64,000 nucleotides of DNA from Paenibacillus lemnae. Its GTDB lineage: Bacteria; Bacillota; Bacilli; Paenibacillales; Paenibacillaceae. Where the stretch lies: assembly GCF_012933385.1 (NCBI RefSeq), contig NZ_JABBPN010000001.1:372001-436000 (forward strand), in the 5' to 3' direction. The notes below the pieces were generated by a model, which was given only the letters and a program-made list of their open reading frames with translations, made no database searches and was not told the origin of the DNA. Both the position numbers and the translations under genes were made by a program. Below are positions 17,864-26,635 of the stretch, one piece after another. The first letter of the stretch is position 1. The number at the start of each line of letters is the position of its first letter.

Positions 17864-19408
17864 TTGCCGAACTTTCAACAATTGGGCATTGACGAACAAA
17901 TGGTACGCAGACTAAAAGAAAAAGGAATTACCGTACCGACTCCGGTGCAGCAGGAGAGCATACCGCTTCTGCTGGACGGCAAGGATGTCATTGCCCGTGC
18001 ACGTACAGGAACCGGCAAAACACTCGCTTTCCTGCTTCCTATTCTGCGGAAGATCGACCCTGCGCGTTCTTACCCACAGGCGCTTATTGTCGCGCCTACG
18101 CGTGAATTGGCGCTGCAGATCACAGAGGAAGCCCGAAAGCTTGCCGAAGGCATACCGGACGGAGCGAAGGTCCTGGCTGTCTATGGCGGACAGGATGTGG
18201 AGAAGCAGCTGCGCAAGCTGGAGGGCGGACGCCATCTGATCATCGGTACACCGGGAAGGCTGCTGGATCACCTGCGCCGGGGGACCCTGGAGCTGGGCGG
18301 GGTAAAAACGCTGGTTCTGGACGAAGCCGACCAGATGCTGCATATGGGATTTCTGGATGAGGTAGAAGCTGTTATTGCTGCCCTTCCGTACAAACGGCAG
18401 ACCATGCTGTTTTCAGCCACCATGCCGGACCGAGTCAAGCAGCTGGCCAGTAATTATATGAACAAACCGGTGGATATTGTGGTGAAAGACGGCGGCGGCA
18501 GCTCGCTGATTCCGCTCGAAAGCATCAAGCAGGTCGTGGTGGAGTGTACGGATCGTACGAAGCAGGACGCCCTGCGCAGTATGCTAAAAGAGCATCAGCC
18601 TTATTTGGCGATGATTTTCTGCCGGACCAAGCGGCGTGCACAGACGCTGAATGAAGCGCTGCTGTCCTTTGGCTATGCCAGCGACGAGCTGCATGGTGAT
18701 CTGTCACAGGCCAAACGCGAAGCGGTGATGAAGCGATTCCGTGATGCCAAGCTTCAGCTGCTGGTTGCCACCGATGTAGCAGCACGGGGACTGGATGTAG
18801 AGGGCGTTACCCATGTCTACAATTACGACATGCCTCACGATGTGGAGAGCTACATTCACCGGATCGGAAGAACAGGCCGTGCTGGCGGTACAGGTCTCGC
18901 GGTAACCTTTGCGGCGCCGAAAGACAGCTTTGATCTGGAGAAGATCGAGCGCTCCATCTCGGTAAAGCTTAAGCGGATGACGTGGGATGGCCGAAGCAGT
19001 GAAGCCCGCGAGAGTTCGCGCCCGAAGGGCTCCGGACAGGAGAGCTCCAGAAGAGGAGCAGCTGCAGGGTCCCGAGGAAACCGCGGTGAAGCAGGCAGAG
19101 GCGGACGAAATGCGGAAGCCGGCGGAGGCCGCCGTGAACGGAGCAGCGGTAAAGCCCGCGACATCTCTGCCTTCAAGGACACTGAACGCGGTGAAGGACG
19201 GCGGCGCGGAGAGACAGGCAGCCGCAGTCAGGGAAGCAGCGGACGTTCCGCCAAAGCCGGTTCAGGAACCAGCCGTCAGGGCCGGGAGGCATACACTTCC
19301 AGTGCAGGACGAGCCGGCGGCAGCAGCAGCGGCAGCGGTACCCGGAACAGCAGAGGTACGTCGGGTCCGCGCGGTCAAAATACAGGACGCCGGGGAAGAA
19401 AATCGTAG
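17864..19408 (+). CDS. DEAD-box ATP-dependent RNA helicase
   Basis: 514 residues from TTG 17864, which has GAGGTGG 5 nt upstream; the GTG at 17855 has no site of its own. All helicase motifs are present in order: Q-motif (TPVQQESIP), Walker A ARTGTGKT, PTRELALQ, GTPGRLLDHL, DEADQ, SAT, ARGLDVEGV and HRIGRTGRAG. The last 120 residues or so form a low-complexity Arg/Gly/Ser tail typical of RNA-binding cold-shock helicases such as CshA or DeaD. It probably unwinds structured RNA in ribosome assembly or mRNA decay. The tail-coding DNA is G+C-rich and repetitive. Confidence 0.95.
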   Translation: MPNFQQLGIDEQMVRRLKEKGITVPTPVQQESIPLLLDGKDVIARARTGTGKTLAFLLPILRKIDPARSYPQALIVAPTRELALQITEEARKLAEGIPDGAKVLAVYGGQDVEKQLRKLEGGRHLIIGTPGRLLDHLRRGTLELGGVKTLVLDEADQMLHMGFLDEVEAVIAALPYKRQTMLFSATMPDRVKQLASNYMNKPVDIVVKDGGGSSLIPLESIKQVVVECTDRTKQDALRSMLKEHQPYLAMIFCRTKRRAQTLNEALLSFGYASDELHGDLSQAKREAVMKRFRDAKLQLLVATDVAARGLDVEGVTHVYNYDMPHDVESYIHRIGRTGRAGGTGLAVTFAAPKDSFDLEKIERSISVKLKRMTWDGRSSEARESSRPKGSGQESSRRGAAAGSRGNRGEAGRGGRNAEAGGGRRERSSGKARDISAFKDTERGEGRRRGETGSRSQGSSGRSAKAGSGTSRQGREAYTSSAGRAGGSSSGSGTRNSRGTSGPRGQNTGRRGRKS

Positions 19409-19550
19409 TTATCATGCCTTTTTGTACACTTTATGTATAAGTTCTGTATGATTTTTGTCTTGGCTGCAGATTATGATTCATGACGAAGACCCCTGTTTAA
19501 GTAAAGGATGTTACTAAAAATAGTAAAAAATTACTGAGGAGGCGTTTTAC

Positions 19551-19892
19551 ATGTCTGAACATAATCATGTGGTGAAAAAAGACGGCGAACTCGATATGAA
19601 CAAAGTGGATAATGCCATCAACAAGATTGATCAAGGCGAGAAGGATCGAATCCTCTCCGATTTCGATAGTTTTAAAACGTATCTTCACAAGCGCATCAAA
19701 CTCGCGGAAAGCATTGGTCTCGGTGAAGAGCAGCTGGCTAAAGGTGCCGAGAAAATTGCAAGCTATCTTGCTGAGAATGAAGAGCCGCGCAATAGTGAGG
19801 AGAAGCTGCTGCAGGAGCTGTGGAAAGTTGGTACTCAGGAAGAGCAGCACAAATTGGCTCATCTCCTGGTAAAGCTTGCACAGAGCGAGTAA
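19551..19892 (+). CDS. DUF3243 domain protein (YmfJ-like)
   Basis: 113 residues, mostly alpha-helical and highly charged, with the DUF3243 core (ILSDFDSFKTYLHKRIKLAE, then EEKLLQELWKVGTQEEQ). Proteins of this family are small cytoplasmic Bacillales proteins without a proven function. GAGGAGGCG precedes the ATG and a terminator follows 20 bp after the stop, so it is monocistronic. Confidence 0.9.
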   Translation: MSEHNHVVKKDGELDMNKVDNAINKIDQGEKDRILSDFDSFKTYLHKRIKLAESIGLGEEQLAKGAEKIASYLAENEEPRNSEEKLLQELWKVGTQEEQHKLAHLLVKLAQSE

Positions 19893-19911
19893 TTCGCAAA
19901 GGGCATTTGAA

Positions 19912-19945
19912 ATCCTTCTCCGGTCACAACCGGAGGGGGGTTTTT
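19912..19945 (+). terminator. Intrinsic terminator after the DUF3243 gene
   Basis: CCTTCTCCGGT and ACCGGAGGGGGG pair with a 4-nt loop, followed by TTTTT. Confidence 0.85.
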
Positions 19946-19994
19946 GCTATATACATAAAGACAACATCACCTTATACACAAAGGAGTGGCCTCC

Positions 19995-21245
19995 ATGTCA
20001 ACGGCTATTCATGAACAGCGGCAGCCCAAAATGCAGCCCTTTTACTGGATCTTAACATTTGAAAGCATAATCATCGCCATGGTGATCGGACTTGCACTCA
20101 TCATTGGACCCTTTATACTGCTCTCTCTCTGGCCCTCCCCATGGATGTGGCTTACACTGCTGGCCATCCCTGTGGGACTGTTGATGTCATTCATGTTATT
20201 CAGAAACCTGAGGCAACGGATCTGGCTCAACCGTCACAATGACCGGTTTGCCATCTATGATGATCATGTGGAGTACACGGTATGGGACAAGGAAACCAAA
20301 GAATCGAGACAGGAAAGCGTCCCGATTCGCGATATTAAGGAAATGTATTATGGACGGCATGTGATGATGTACAGCTATGCCTATAAGGAGACCAAGTTCA
20401 GGGAACGTGCGCCGATGGCGGAACTTTGGCCTGTCCTTCATCTGGTCTATCGAGGGGGCGCGGGTGACCGGTTGCTGACCGTTCCTTTTGGCCAGCCGGA
20501 CGAAGCCAATCAATGGCTGAATGTGCTGTTTCCGAAAGGAATTCAGATGTGGCTGTCCAATATCGTCATTCAAAATCCGGATGATCCATATGCCATTGAT
20601 ATTCTCCGTGAGGAGGAGAACCGCGTTTCTGCCGAATTTGATGGGAATGTGGAACGTCAATTCCGTCCTTACATGGATGCTCAGATTGAACAAGAAAGAG
20701 CCCAGGAGCATAGCCGGGAACTGACGCCTGAAGAAGAGGAAATCCTGGACGATGAGATTCGGCAGATCGAAGAGATGGAGAAGACCCGCCGGGAGAAGGC
20801 GGTATTCGTCAATATCGGCTCCCTGGCATGGATGGTGTTTCTTCTGCAGTTCGGTCTGGGCTGGTGGATCATCCGTCTGGCTGCAGAGTGCAGCATCGAG
20901 CTGGACAGCTTTGTAATCCCGGGGCTTATTCTTCTCGGGATAAGCATGCTGTTCTTCCTGCTTGTGAAACGTCTAAGATGGCAGCATATGCTTGTGTTTT
21001 GGGGTGCTTCGTTCCTCACCTGGCTTGTTCTGGATATTGCTGCAGGCTCAGAAGAGGAAGGCAGTGTACTGTATGAGGCGGGCGGGGCCTTAATGGGCAC
21101 ATCCATGCTGGCACCGCTGGGAATATGGCTGACTTTTCTGCTTGGGAGCTTCATCCGGCGCCGGAAGGATGCAGACAGGCAGGAAGAAGCGCGCTCAAAG
21201 TCTCAAGCTGAAGGTTCAGCTGCAGAAGAGACCCGAAACCTGTAA
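19995..21245 (+). CDS. Membrane protein with PH-like N-terminal domain, function unknown
   Basis: 416 residues from ATG 19995, five bases after GGAGTGG. Two membrane helices (about 20-70) are followed by a beta-rich stretch (FAIYDDHVEYTVWDKETK through LLTVPFGQ) resembling the bacterial PH domains found behind two N-terminal helices. Next come an acidic coiled-coil-like segment (about 215-260, rich in Glu with EEEEILDDEIRQIEEMEK), four more helices and a charged tail. I know no named function. The PH assignment is by pattern only. Confidence 0.85.
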   Translation: MSTAIHEQRQPKMQPFYWILTFESIIIAMVIGLALIIGPFILLSLWPSPWMWLTLLAIPVGLLMSFMLFRNLRQRIWLNRHNDRFAIYDDHVEYTVWDKETKESRQESVPIRDIKEMYYGRHVMMYSYAYKETKFRERAPMAELWPVLHLVYRGGAGDRLLTVPFGQPDEANQWLNVLFPKGIQMWLSNIVIQNPDDPYAIDILREEENRVSAEFDGNVERQFRPYMDAQIEQERAQEHSRELTPEEEEILDDEIRQIEEMEKTRREKAVFVNIGSLAWMVFLLQFGLGWWIIRLAAECSIELDSFVIPGLILLGISMLFFLLVKRLRWQHMLVFWGASFLTWLVLDIAAGSEEEGSVLYEAGGALMGTSMLAPLGIWLTFLLGSFIRRRKDADRQEEARSKSQAEGSAAEETRNL

Positions 21246-21268
21246 TACATGTATAATATAAGCTGGCG

Positions 21269-21315
21269 AAAAAAGGGCGGGCCCTCAAGATCTTCGATCT
21301 TGAGGGCCCGCCCTT
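21269..21315 (-). terminator. Perfect 20-bp hairpin, terminator on the minus strand
   Basis: Arms 21273-21292 and 21296-21315 pair perfectly around a TTC loop (GGGCGGGCCC within the stem). Six A residues precede it on the plus strand (21269-21274), so read from the minus strand the hairpin ends in a U-run. It probably ends transcription from the gene at 21731-22267. Confidence 0.65.
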
Positions 21316-21376
21316 GTGCTGCCTGAGTGACATTAAGAGAGGCTGCGAAACGTTAAGTGACGCTGCGAGAGGTTGT

Positions 21377-21406
21377 GAAATGCTGCGAAATGCTGCGAAA
21401 TGCTGC
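21377..21406. repeat. Three tandem copies of GAAATGCTGC
   Basis: Exact 10-bp units at 21377, 21387 and 21397, with related CGCTGCGA and GGCTGCGA units just upstream. Confidence 0.9.
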
Positions 21407-21425
21407 GGCTATCGGGTGCGCTGGA

Positions 21426-21624
21426 AATAAGCTTGAATTCCAATCTTATTTCTCTCATTTTTCAGCGAAGTGGCAGTTTAAGCTTGAAAATCAATCTTAA
21501 AATAGCCGAAAGTCTCATTACAGGCCGAAAATATGGGTAAATCAAAAAAATAAGCCTGAAAATCAGGCTTATTGAGATAATAAATTGATTTTTCATAGAT
21601 ATAAGCTTGAAAATCAGTCTTATT
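21426..21624. repeat. Cluster of four REP-like AATAAG palindromes
   Basis: Copies near 21426-21450, 21478-21502, 21549-21573 and 21600-21624. The best has arms AATAAGCCTG and CAGGCTTATT around a 5-nt AAAAT centre. The others carry TTG/CAA or CTTG/CAGT variants of the inner arm. Further copies are at 28995 and 63941 in this window. They resemble repetitive extragenic palindromes. Confidence 0.8.
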
Positions 21625-21730
21625 GAGGATGCCAGCGATGCCAGCGGTGCCGGTGATACCAGGTCAGCTCGGCTGAGGAAGATGCATCACCGTTAGAATC
21701 TGGCTGGCTTCCACCACCATCCCTATATCG

Positions 21731-22267
21731 CTATGGTGAATCCGGGATGGCTTCAAAGGTATGCCAGTATTGTTCGATATCCTTTGAGGTGAAGACCGAA
21801 TCGATCTCCTTCTTTTCGCCAGGCTCAAGACTCACATCGCGGTAGGTTTTCTCCAGCAGTTCCTGTTTGTCCTCATCTGTTACCACAATTTCCAGCGTGC
21901 CGGTAAAAGGCTGGCTGCTGTAGTTTCCGGCATATATGACCCATTTTGTGCCTCCGTCCTCATCACTAAACGCACCGACATGGGCAAGAACCCCCGGGGC
22001 TTCACTGTATTGAAGCTTGTCTTTAATTTCCTCATAGCGTTCATCGATGGCTGTCGTCATTTTTTCTTCAACATACTTCCCTTCCTGGGAGATGACGACA
22101 ACCATAAATGTGACGATGCCGTAAAAGGCCAAGAGCGACATGCCCGTACTTTTAAGAACGGTTTTACGATCATACCCTCCGACCATCATCGCAATCCATG
22201 CAATCAGGCCAAGTATAATGACAGCGCTGTGCCAGGGGGAAAGAAACATTTCTGGATATAATTTCAT
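21731..22267 (-). CDS. Small membrane protein of unknown function
   Basis: 178 residues. Two membrane helices (about 12-30 and 42-60) are followed by a predicted extracytoplasmic domain of about 115 residues, starting with a Glu/Lys-rich helix and then beta-like strands (GTLEIVVTDEDKQELLEKTY). The start has AGAGAGGTTCTATC upstream. No family was recognised. It is alone on its strand, diverges from the 22.5 kb operon and is probably terminated by the hairpin at 21.3 kb. Confidence 0.8.
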   Translation of the reverse strand: MKLYPEMFLSPWHSAVIILGLIAWIAMMVGGYDRKTVLKSTGMSLLAFYGIVTFMVVVISQEGKYVEEKMTTAIDERYEEIKDKLQYSEAPGVLAHVGAFSDEDGGTKWVIYAGNYSSQPFTGTLEIVVTDEDKQELLEKTYRDVSLEPGEKKEIDSVFTSKDIEQYWHTFEAIPDSP

Positions 22268-22563
22268 GATAGAACCTCTCTTATATGTATTGTAGGCTGG
22301 AAGAATTTATTAAACCATGTACCCTAACTTCAAGTGAGTTAAACACCTCTGCCGAAGTGTGCGGGAACCTTGTCCATTAAGGATTTGTCTATCCATTGTA
22401 GTGCACAAATGCGTAATGCTTCAACCGGGAACATCTGCTGGAAAGAGTGTCCTTTTAGGCTTAAACGTGCAAAAGAGGACCGAAATACGTTATAATGGGA
22501 GAAGTCCATAAAAACATTTCCTTATTTTTCATGATAGATGATGTCTTAAACAGGAGGTCTTTT

Positions 22564-22869
22564 GTGTATATAGTTCAGTCTATTGTAGAGGTCCCGGAGC
22601 ATAAAGCGGAGGACTTAATACATTTGTATACCAACCGCAGCCGGTCCGTTGATAAACAGCCCGGCTTTATTTCATTTCAGCTCCTGCAAAACGAACATAA
22701 GCCGGGTGAACTGACCGTTCACATGACCTGGTCCGAGAAGGAGCATTACTTGGCCTGGGTAACCAGCGATGATTTTAAACGCATTCATGAGCTTGAGAAG
22801 AAGTATCCGGATCAGGAACTGGCCGGGATCAAGCCGACCGTAAGGCGGTATCATGTGCGTGCTGACTAA
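22564..22869 (+). CDS. Antibiotic-biosynthesis-monooxygenase-fold protein (dimeric alpha/beta barrel; possible heme-degrading type)
   Basis: 101 residues from GTG 22564, six bases after AGGAGG. The longer reading from 22495 begins inside the TATAAT box at 22490-22495 and is rejected. The sequence has an ABM-domain pattern: IVQSIVEVPEHKAEDL, a middle GFISFQLLQNE, and an MTWSEKEHYLAWVTSDDFKRIHE segment where aromatic and His residues are typical. Members include quinol monooxygenases and IsdG/HmoB heme oxygenases, and the exact type is unclear. It is the first gene of a likely three-gene operon (34 bp and 43 bp gaps) with a cobalamin sensor and a histidine kinase. Confidence 0.85.
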   Translation: MYIVQSIVEVPEHKAEDLIHLYTNRSRSVDKQPGFISFQLLQNEHKPGELTVHMTWSEKEHYLAWVTSDDFKRIHELEKKYPDQELAGIKPTVRRYHVRAD

Positions 22870-22903
22870 ATGCTATAAACTCTAGCAAGAAGGAGGGATG
22901 ACC

Positions 22904-23980
22904 ATGGGAACCCCGGGAAATACCGCCGGTGATGTTTTATTGAAGGAAGCGGGCGATCTGGCGGAGTGGATTACCGAGCAGCAGTATGCGAAACAGCCAG
23001 ACTTGAATGAACGCTTTGGTCCTTCCGGCAGAGTCCGTACCAAGATGGATTCCTTATATACCCTCAATTATCTCGCAGAAAGCGTGCTGGTCAACAGCCC
23101 GGCCTTGTTTTTACATTATATCTCCTGGCTGAAAGTGCTGCTGGAGGGATACAAAGTCACAGGTGAAGATTTGAAAGTGAACCTGGAGGCGATGCGGGAA
23201 GCCGTGGAGTCACAATTCCATCACCCGCAAAAAGATAAAATTTTGGATTTTATGGACATGGGGATGATGCAGTCTCTCAAGACCACCACCATGGATTCCT
23301 ATATTACGGACAGCAATCCACTGGCACGCGAAGCCCGGGACTATCTGGAGTTTTTGCTGCAGGGCCAGCGTATGAAAGCATCCAAGTTAATTCACAAGCT
23401 GATGGATCGTGAAATTTCTATCCAGGCATTATATAAACATATCTTTCAATCGACACAGTACGAGATCGGCCGTCTGTGGCATACGGGCACGATGAATGTG
23501 TCTCAAGAGCATTATTGTACAGCGGTGACGCAATCGATTATTTCCAGCCTGTATCCGCACTGGATTACGATGGGTACGAAGGGTCTGACCCTGGTGGCTG
23601 CCTGTGTGGGCAGCGAAACGCACGAAATTGGGCTGCGAATGGTCGCAGACACCTTTGAGATGGAAGGCTGGGATACCTACTATCTGGGCGCTAACGTTCC
23701 GGACAGCAGCCTGATTCACGCTATAGATGAACATCAAGCAGATGTCGTTGCTGTATCGGTGACGATGACGTATCATATACATCTGGTTCGGGATCTGATT
23801 GCAAAGATCCGTGCAGATCAAAGATTTGAGCATGTAAAAATAATGGTAGGCGGATTGCCGTTTAATCTGGATCAGAATCTTTGGAAAGAGGTAGGCGCAG
23901 ACGGGTATGCCCCGGATGCGGAAAGTACAGTAGCGGTGGCAGAACAGCTTGTCTCTTCCCATAAGAATAAGGTTACATGA
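22904..23980 (+). CDS. Cobalamin-binding CarH-like sensor lacking a DNA-binding domain
   Basis: 358 residues from ATG 22904, six bases after AGGAGGG. Residues 1-135 are helical and not a MerR winged helix. Residues about 140-225 form the helical cap with the adenosylcobalamin photoreceptor motif W192-x9-E202-H203 (LWHTGTMNVSQEH). Residues about 228-350 are the Rossmann B12-binding domain with E238-x-H240-x-x-G243 (lower-ligand His), SVT near 285 and GG near 316. His193 directly follows the Trp, as does the His that binds cobalt after illumination in Thermus CarH. This architecture predicts a B12-based, possibly light-responsive, signalling protein without direct DNA binding. The adjacent histidine kinase is the obvious partner. 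The partnership is inference. Confidence 0.88.
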   Translation: MGTPGNTAGDVLLKEAGDLAEWITEQQYAKQPDLNERFGPSGRVRTKMDSLYTLNYLAESVLVNSPALFLHYISWLKVLLEGYKVTGEDLKVNLEAMREAVESQFHHPQKDKILDFMDMGMMQSLKTTTMDSYITDSNPLAREARDYLEFLLQGQRMKASKLIHKLMDREISIQALYKHIFQSTQYEIGRLWHTGTMNVSQEHYCTAVTQSIISSLYPHWITMGTKGLTLVAACVGSETHEIGLRMVADTFEMEGWDTYYLGANVPDSSLIHAIDEHQADVVAVSVTMTYHIHLVRDLIAKIRADQRFEHVKIMVGGLPFNLDQNLWKEVGADGYAPDAESTVAVAEQLVSSHKNKVT

Positions 23981-24023
23981 ACAGCTAAAGAGGGCACCGT
24001 ACACAGGAAGGGGGCAGGCAGGG

Positions 24024-25742
24024 ATGCATGACCCGCAGACAGAAGCAGCGATGCTGCGCAGAACCATTGAACAGCTGTCGGATCAGATCGTAAGAGCGCG
24101 GGAAAGTGAAGAACAAGTGCTCAGCGAATTTTCCGCCATGAATAATGAACTGGTTACGCTGCAGCGGCAGCTCTCCAAGAGCAATGCGCAGCTCAAGAAA
24201 GCGAGAATGGAAGCAGAGCAGGCCGTTGAAGTCAAAAGCTCGCTCCTCGCATTGATGAGCCATGAGATCCGGACTCCGATCAATGCCATCATGGGTTTGG
24301 CAGAGATGATCGAACAGCCGGATTTGACCGAAGAGAACCAGGCTTCCCTTACGATCATCCGGGAGTCGGCTTCTCATCTGGTCAATATGATTAACGATCT
24401 GCTGGATTTATCCAAGGTGGACGCCGGCAAAATGGAACTGAAACCTGAACCCTTCGAGCTGAAGTCTGTTTTGGATCATGTGTCGGGACTGCTGGAAGGG
24501 AAGATCAGGGGCCGAGGAAATTCACTTTCCATTTATGTAGATCCGAAGGTCAACCTTAATCTGATTGGCGATCCCGGTCGAATTACACAAATCCTCCTGA
24601 ATCTCGTCGGCAATGCTAATAAATTTACGGACAAAGGCCAACTATCCATCCGTGTAATGCTGATCGGGGATCAGGATGTGCAGCAGGAGCTTCGCTTTGA
24701 AATACAGGACACCGGTATGGGCATATCTTCAGAGGATCAGGCCATGCTGTTCAAGCCCTATACGCAGACCGGCAAGGGAAGCTCGCAGGAATTTGGAGGC
24801 ACAGGTCTTGGGCTGTCCATTTCGAAATCTTTTGTTGAGCTCATGAAGGGGGAAATCGGTGTTCACAGTGAAGAAGGCCAGGGTGCCTTGTTCTGGTTCC
24901 AGATCATCCTTCCCAAAGTCAGGGAGGCGACCCCCAAACGTATGGTTAAAGAAACTTCGGGCGTCCAGCTTTCTCGCAACAAGCTGGACCTCTCAGCACC
25001 AGTACTGCTGGTTGAAGACAATTCCATCAATCGTCAGGTCGTCCTGATGCAGCTGCGAAAACTCGGCCTCACTTCCATAGATTCCGCACAGGATGGGGTT
25101 GAAGCATTCAAGAAAGCAGAAGCCAAGGCTTATCGTCTTGTCATTATGGATCATATGATGCCCCGAATGAGCGGAATTGAAGCGGCAGCAAAGATCCGGG
25201 CAGCTGAGCTGGAACTGGGGAGGAAGAGAGCCCCGATCATCGCCCTTACAGGAAGTACTGATGAATCGGACCGCCAGCGGTGTACAGAGGCAGGTATGGA
25301 TCAGGTTCTGGCCAAGCCGGTGAATCTGGAGTCTCTTGCAGCCATGCTTGAACAGTATCTGCCAAAGGCGGTGAAGCCATTGGAGGAAAAGGTGCTTGAT
25401 CAAGAGGTGATCCGCGATATTATCGACATCAACGAGGATGGGAGCCACGAGCTGCTGAATCTTTTAACCGATATGTATCAACAAGAAATGCCGGGCAAGA
25501 TGGAGCAGCTGCAGAAGCTGCTGGACAATGAAGATGCTGCCGGTGCTGCAGCCTCAGCCCACGACATGAAGTCAGGCAGTCTCAGCCTGGGCATATACAG
25601 TCTTTCTGTATTATTATCAGATATCGAATCGGCGGCTAAAGCTGGGCGCCTTGATGACTGCAGAGACATGTTCAGTCAGCTGCAGCCTGCTTATGAGAAA
25701 GCCTGTGACAGTCTGAACAGGATTTTGAATAACGAAGAATAA
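24024..25742 (+). CDS. Hybrid sensor histidine kinase (HisKA-HATPase-REC-HPt) without sensor domain
   Basis: 572 residues from ATG 24024, behind GAAGGGGG. Order: coiled coil (about 10-75), HisKA with the H-box LLALMSHEIRTPINAIMG, HATPase with N-box LLNLVGNANKF, G1 QDTGMGIS and G2 GGTGLGLSISKS. Then comes a receiver (VLLVEDNSINRQV, phospho-Asp in VIMDHMMP, ALTG), and finally an HPt domain with AHDMKSGSLSLG. No membrane helix, PAS, GAF or other sensor is present, so the input must come from another protein, most likely the cobalamin sensor 43 bp upstream. The final HPt implies a phosphorelay to an unlinked response regulator; none is adjacent. Confidence 0.94.
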   Translation: MHDPQTEAAMLRRTIEQLSDQIVRARESEEQVLSEFSAMNNELVTLQRQLSKSNAQLKKARMEAEQAVEVKSSLLALMSHEIRTPINAIMGLAEMIEQPDLTEENQASLTIIRESASHLVNMINDLLDLSKVDAGKMELKPEPFELKSVLDHVSGLLEGKIRGRGNSLSIYVDPKVNLNLIGDPGRITQILLNLVGNANKFTDKGQLSIRVMLIGDQDVQQELRFEIQDTGMGISSEDQAMLFKPYTQTGKGSSQEFGGTGLGLSISKSFVELMKGEIGVHSEEGQGALFWFQIILPKVREATPKRMVKETSGVQLSRNKLDLSAPVLLVEDNSINRQVVLMQLRKLGLTSIDSAQDGVEAFKKAEAKAYRLVIMDHMMPRMSGIEAAAKIRAAELELGRKRAPIIALTGSTDESDRQRCTEAGMDQVLAKPVNLESLAAMLEQYLPKAVKPLEEKVLDQEVIRDIIDINEDGSHELLNLLTDMYQQEMPGKMEQLQKLLDNEDAAGAAASAHDMKSGSLSLGIYSLSVLLSDIESAAKAGRLDDCRDMFSQLQPAYEKACDSLNRILNNEE

Positions 25743-25762
25743 TCAAGGAGCACGAAAGAGAA

Positions 25763-25815
25763 AATAAGAACCACCGGATGAGGCGAAAGCAGCCTGCCTT
25801 CTGGTGGTTCTTTTC
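25763..25815. terminator. Bidirectional terminator between convergent genes
   Basis: AAGAACCACC and GGTGGTTCTT form the stem base, enclosing a smaller hairpin, with A- and T-rich flanks on both sides. Confidence 0.7.
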
Positions 25816-26466
25816 TTATTCGGGAACATCCTCTTTCTCTACGAGCTGTATCAGCGCTTCTTTCAGCGGGGTGTCGCCGCCTGCGAGATCGAAAGTGATA
25901 TTCTCAGTCTGGGGCAGCTCCAGCGAAAGTACAGCAGCATGTGCAGCATCGGCTTTGGATAATATCCGAGGGTCTTCCAGGCTGTGTCCAGCTGCTGCCA
26001 TGCCGGCAGGCTCTTCATCGCTTAACTCTCCAAGACGGATGATCGTGTAGGTCAGGCCGCTTTCCTCGAGCTGATGTTCAGCTGTAGACTGGGCGAGGAG
26101 AAATGGCTTCGCTGCAGGCTGCCGTTCAGGCTGGCGGGTGTCCATAGAGCTGATCAGGATAAAACGCGGGATGCCCTGCAGTACAGCTTGTTCAATCAGA
26201 CGGATGATACCGGCCTGGTCGGCTTCCTCATGCTGCTGTTCCATCCCGGTTCCGGCAGCGCAGATGATCGCGTCAGCATCTTTCCAATGATCGGAGAGGG
26301 CATTGGACAAATCACCAACAATGCACTTTACATTATTTGAGGGCAGTGTATTGATCTGGTCTTCCTGTTTCACCAATGCGATCGTGAAGCATCCTTTACG
26401 ATTTAATTGTTCTACAATATATCGTCCGGTATCGCCGTGGGCGCCGGCTATGAACACTGTTTTCAT
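25816..26466 (-). CDS. NAD(P)H-binding atypical SDR protein (YwnB/YhfK-like)
   Basis: 216 residues with an N-terminal nucleotide motif AGAHGDTGRYIVEQL and the extended-SDR pattern of NmrA-like NAD(P)-binding proteins (DADAIICAAGTG, FILISSMD, LTYTIIRLGELSDE). The usual YxxxK pair is not obvious, as in redox-sensing or reductase-like members. The start follows GGAGGTG. Function is unknown beyond nucleotide binding. It is convergent with the kinase gene and diverges from the NADH oxidase. Confidence 0.88.
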   Translation of the reverse strand: MKTVFIAGAHGDTGRYIVEQLNRKGCFTIALVKQEDQINTLPSNNVKCIVGDLSNALSDHWKDADAIICAAGTGMEQQHEEADQAGIIRLIEQAVLQGIPRFILISSMDTRQPERQPAAKPFLLAQSTAEHQLEESGLTYTIIRLGELSDEEPAGMAAAGHSLEDPRILSKADAAHAAVLSLELPQTENITFDLAGGDTPLKEALIQLVEKEDVPE

Positions 26467-26635
26467 AAATAAACACCTCCATAGGTACCTTTACCCTGAA
26501 TAATATGGTTCAAAAAGTGTTCAGTCTGGTATTAATAAGGAAAAGGTAAAGCACAGCAGGTATCCACGATCCGAACTTATCAGATCTAAAAATATGTGAA
26601 AATGTGAACAAATTGTGAGACGTACAATGACACCC

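Larger units (their letters stand above)
21246..21730. other. Non-coding interval rich in hairpins and short repeats
   Basis: No credible gene lies in these 485 bases. The interval holds a 20-bp perfect hairpin (21273-21315), three tandem copies of GAAATGCTGC (21377-21406) and four AATAAG-type palindromes (21426-21624). The minus-strand gene at 21731 ends here. Confidence 0.7.

Noticed and set aside
22321..22350. Inverted TAACT/AGTTA boxes resembling a MerR-type promoter on the minus strand
   Set aside because: Spacing to a -10 is not the 19-20 bp expected, and no MerR gene is adjacent.
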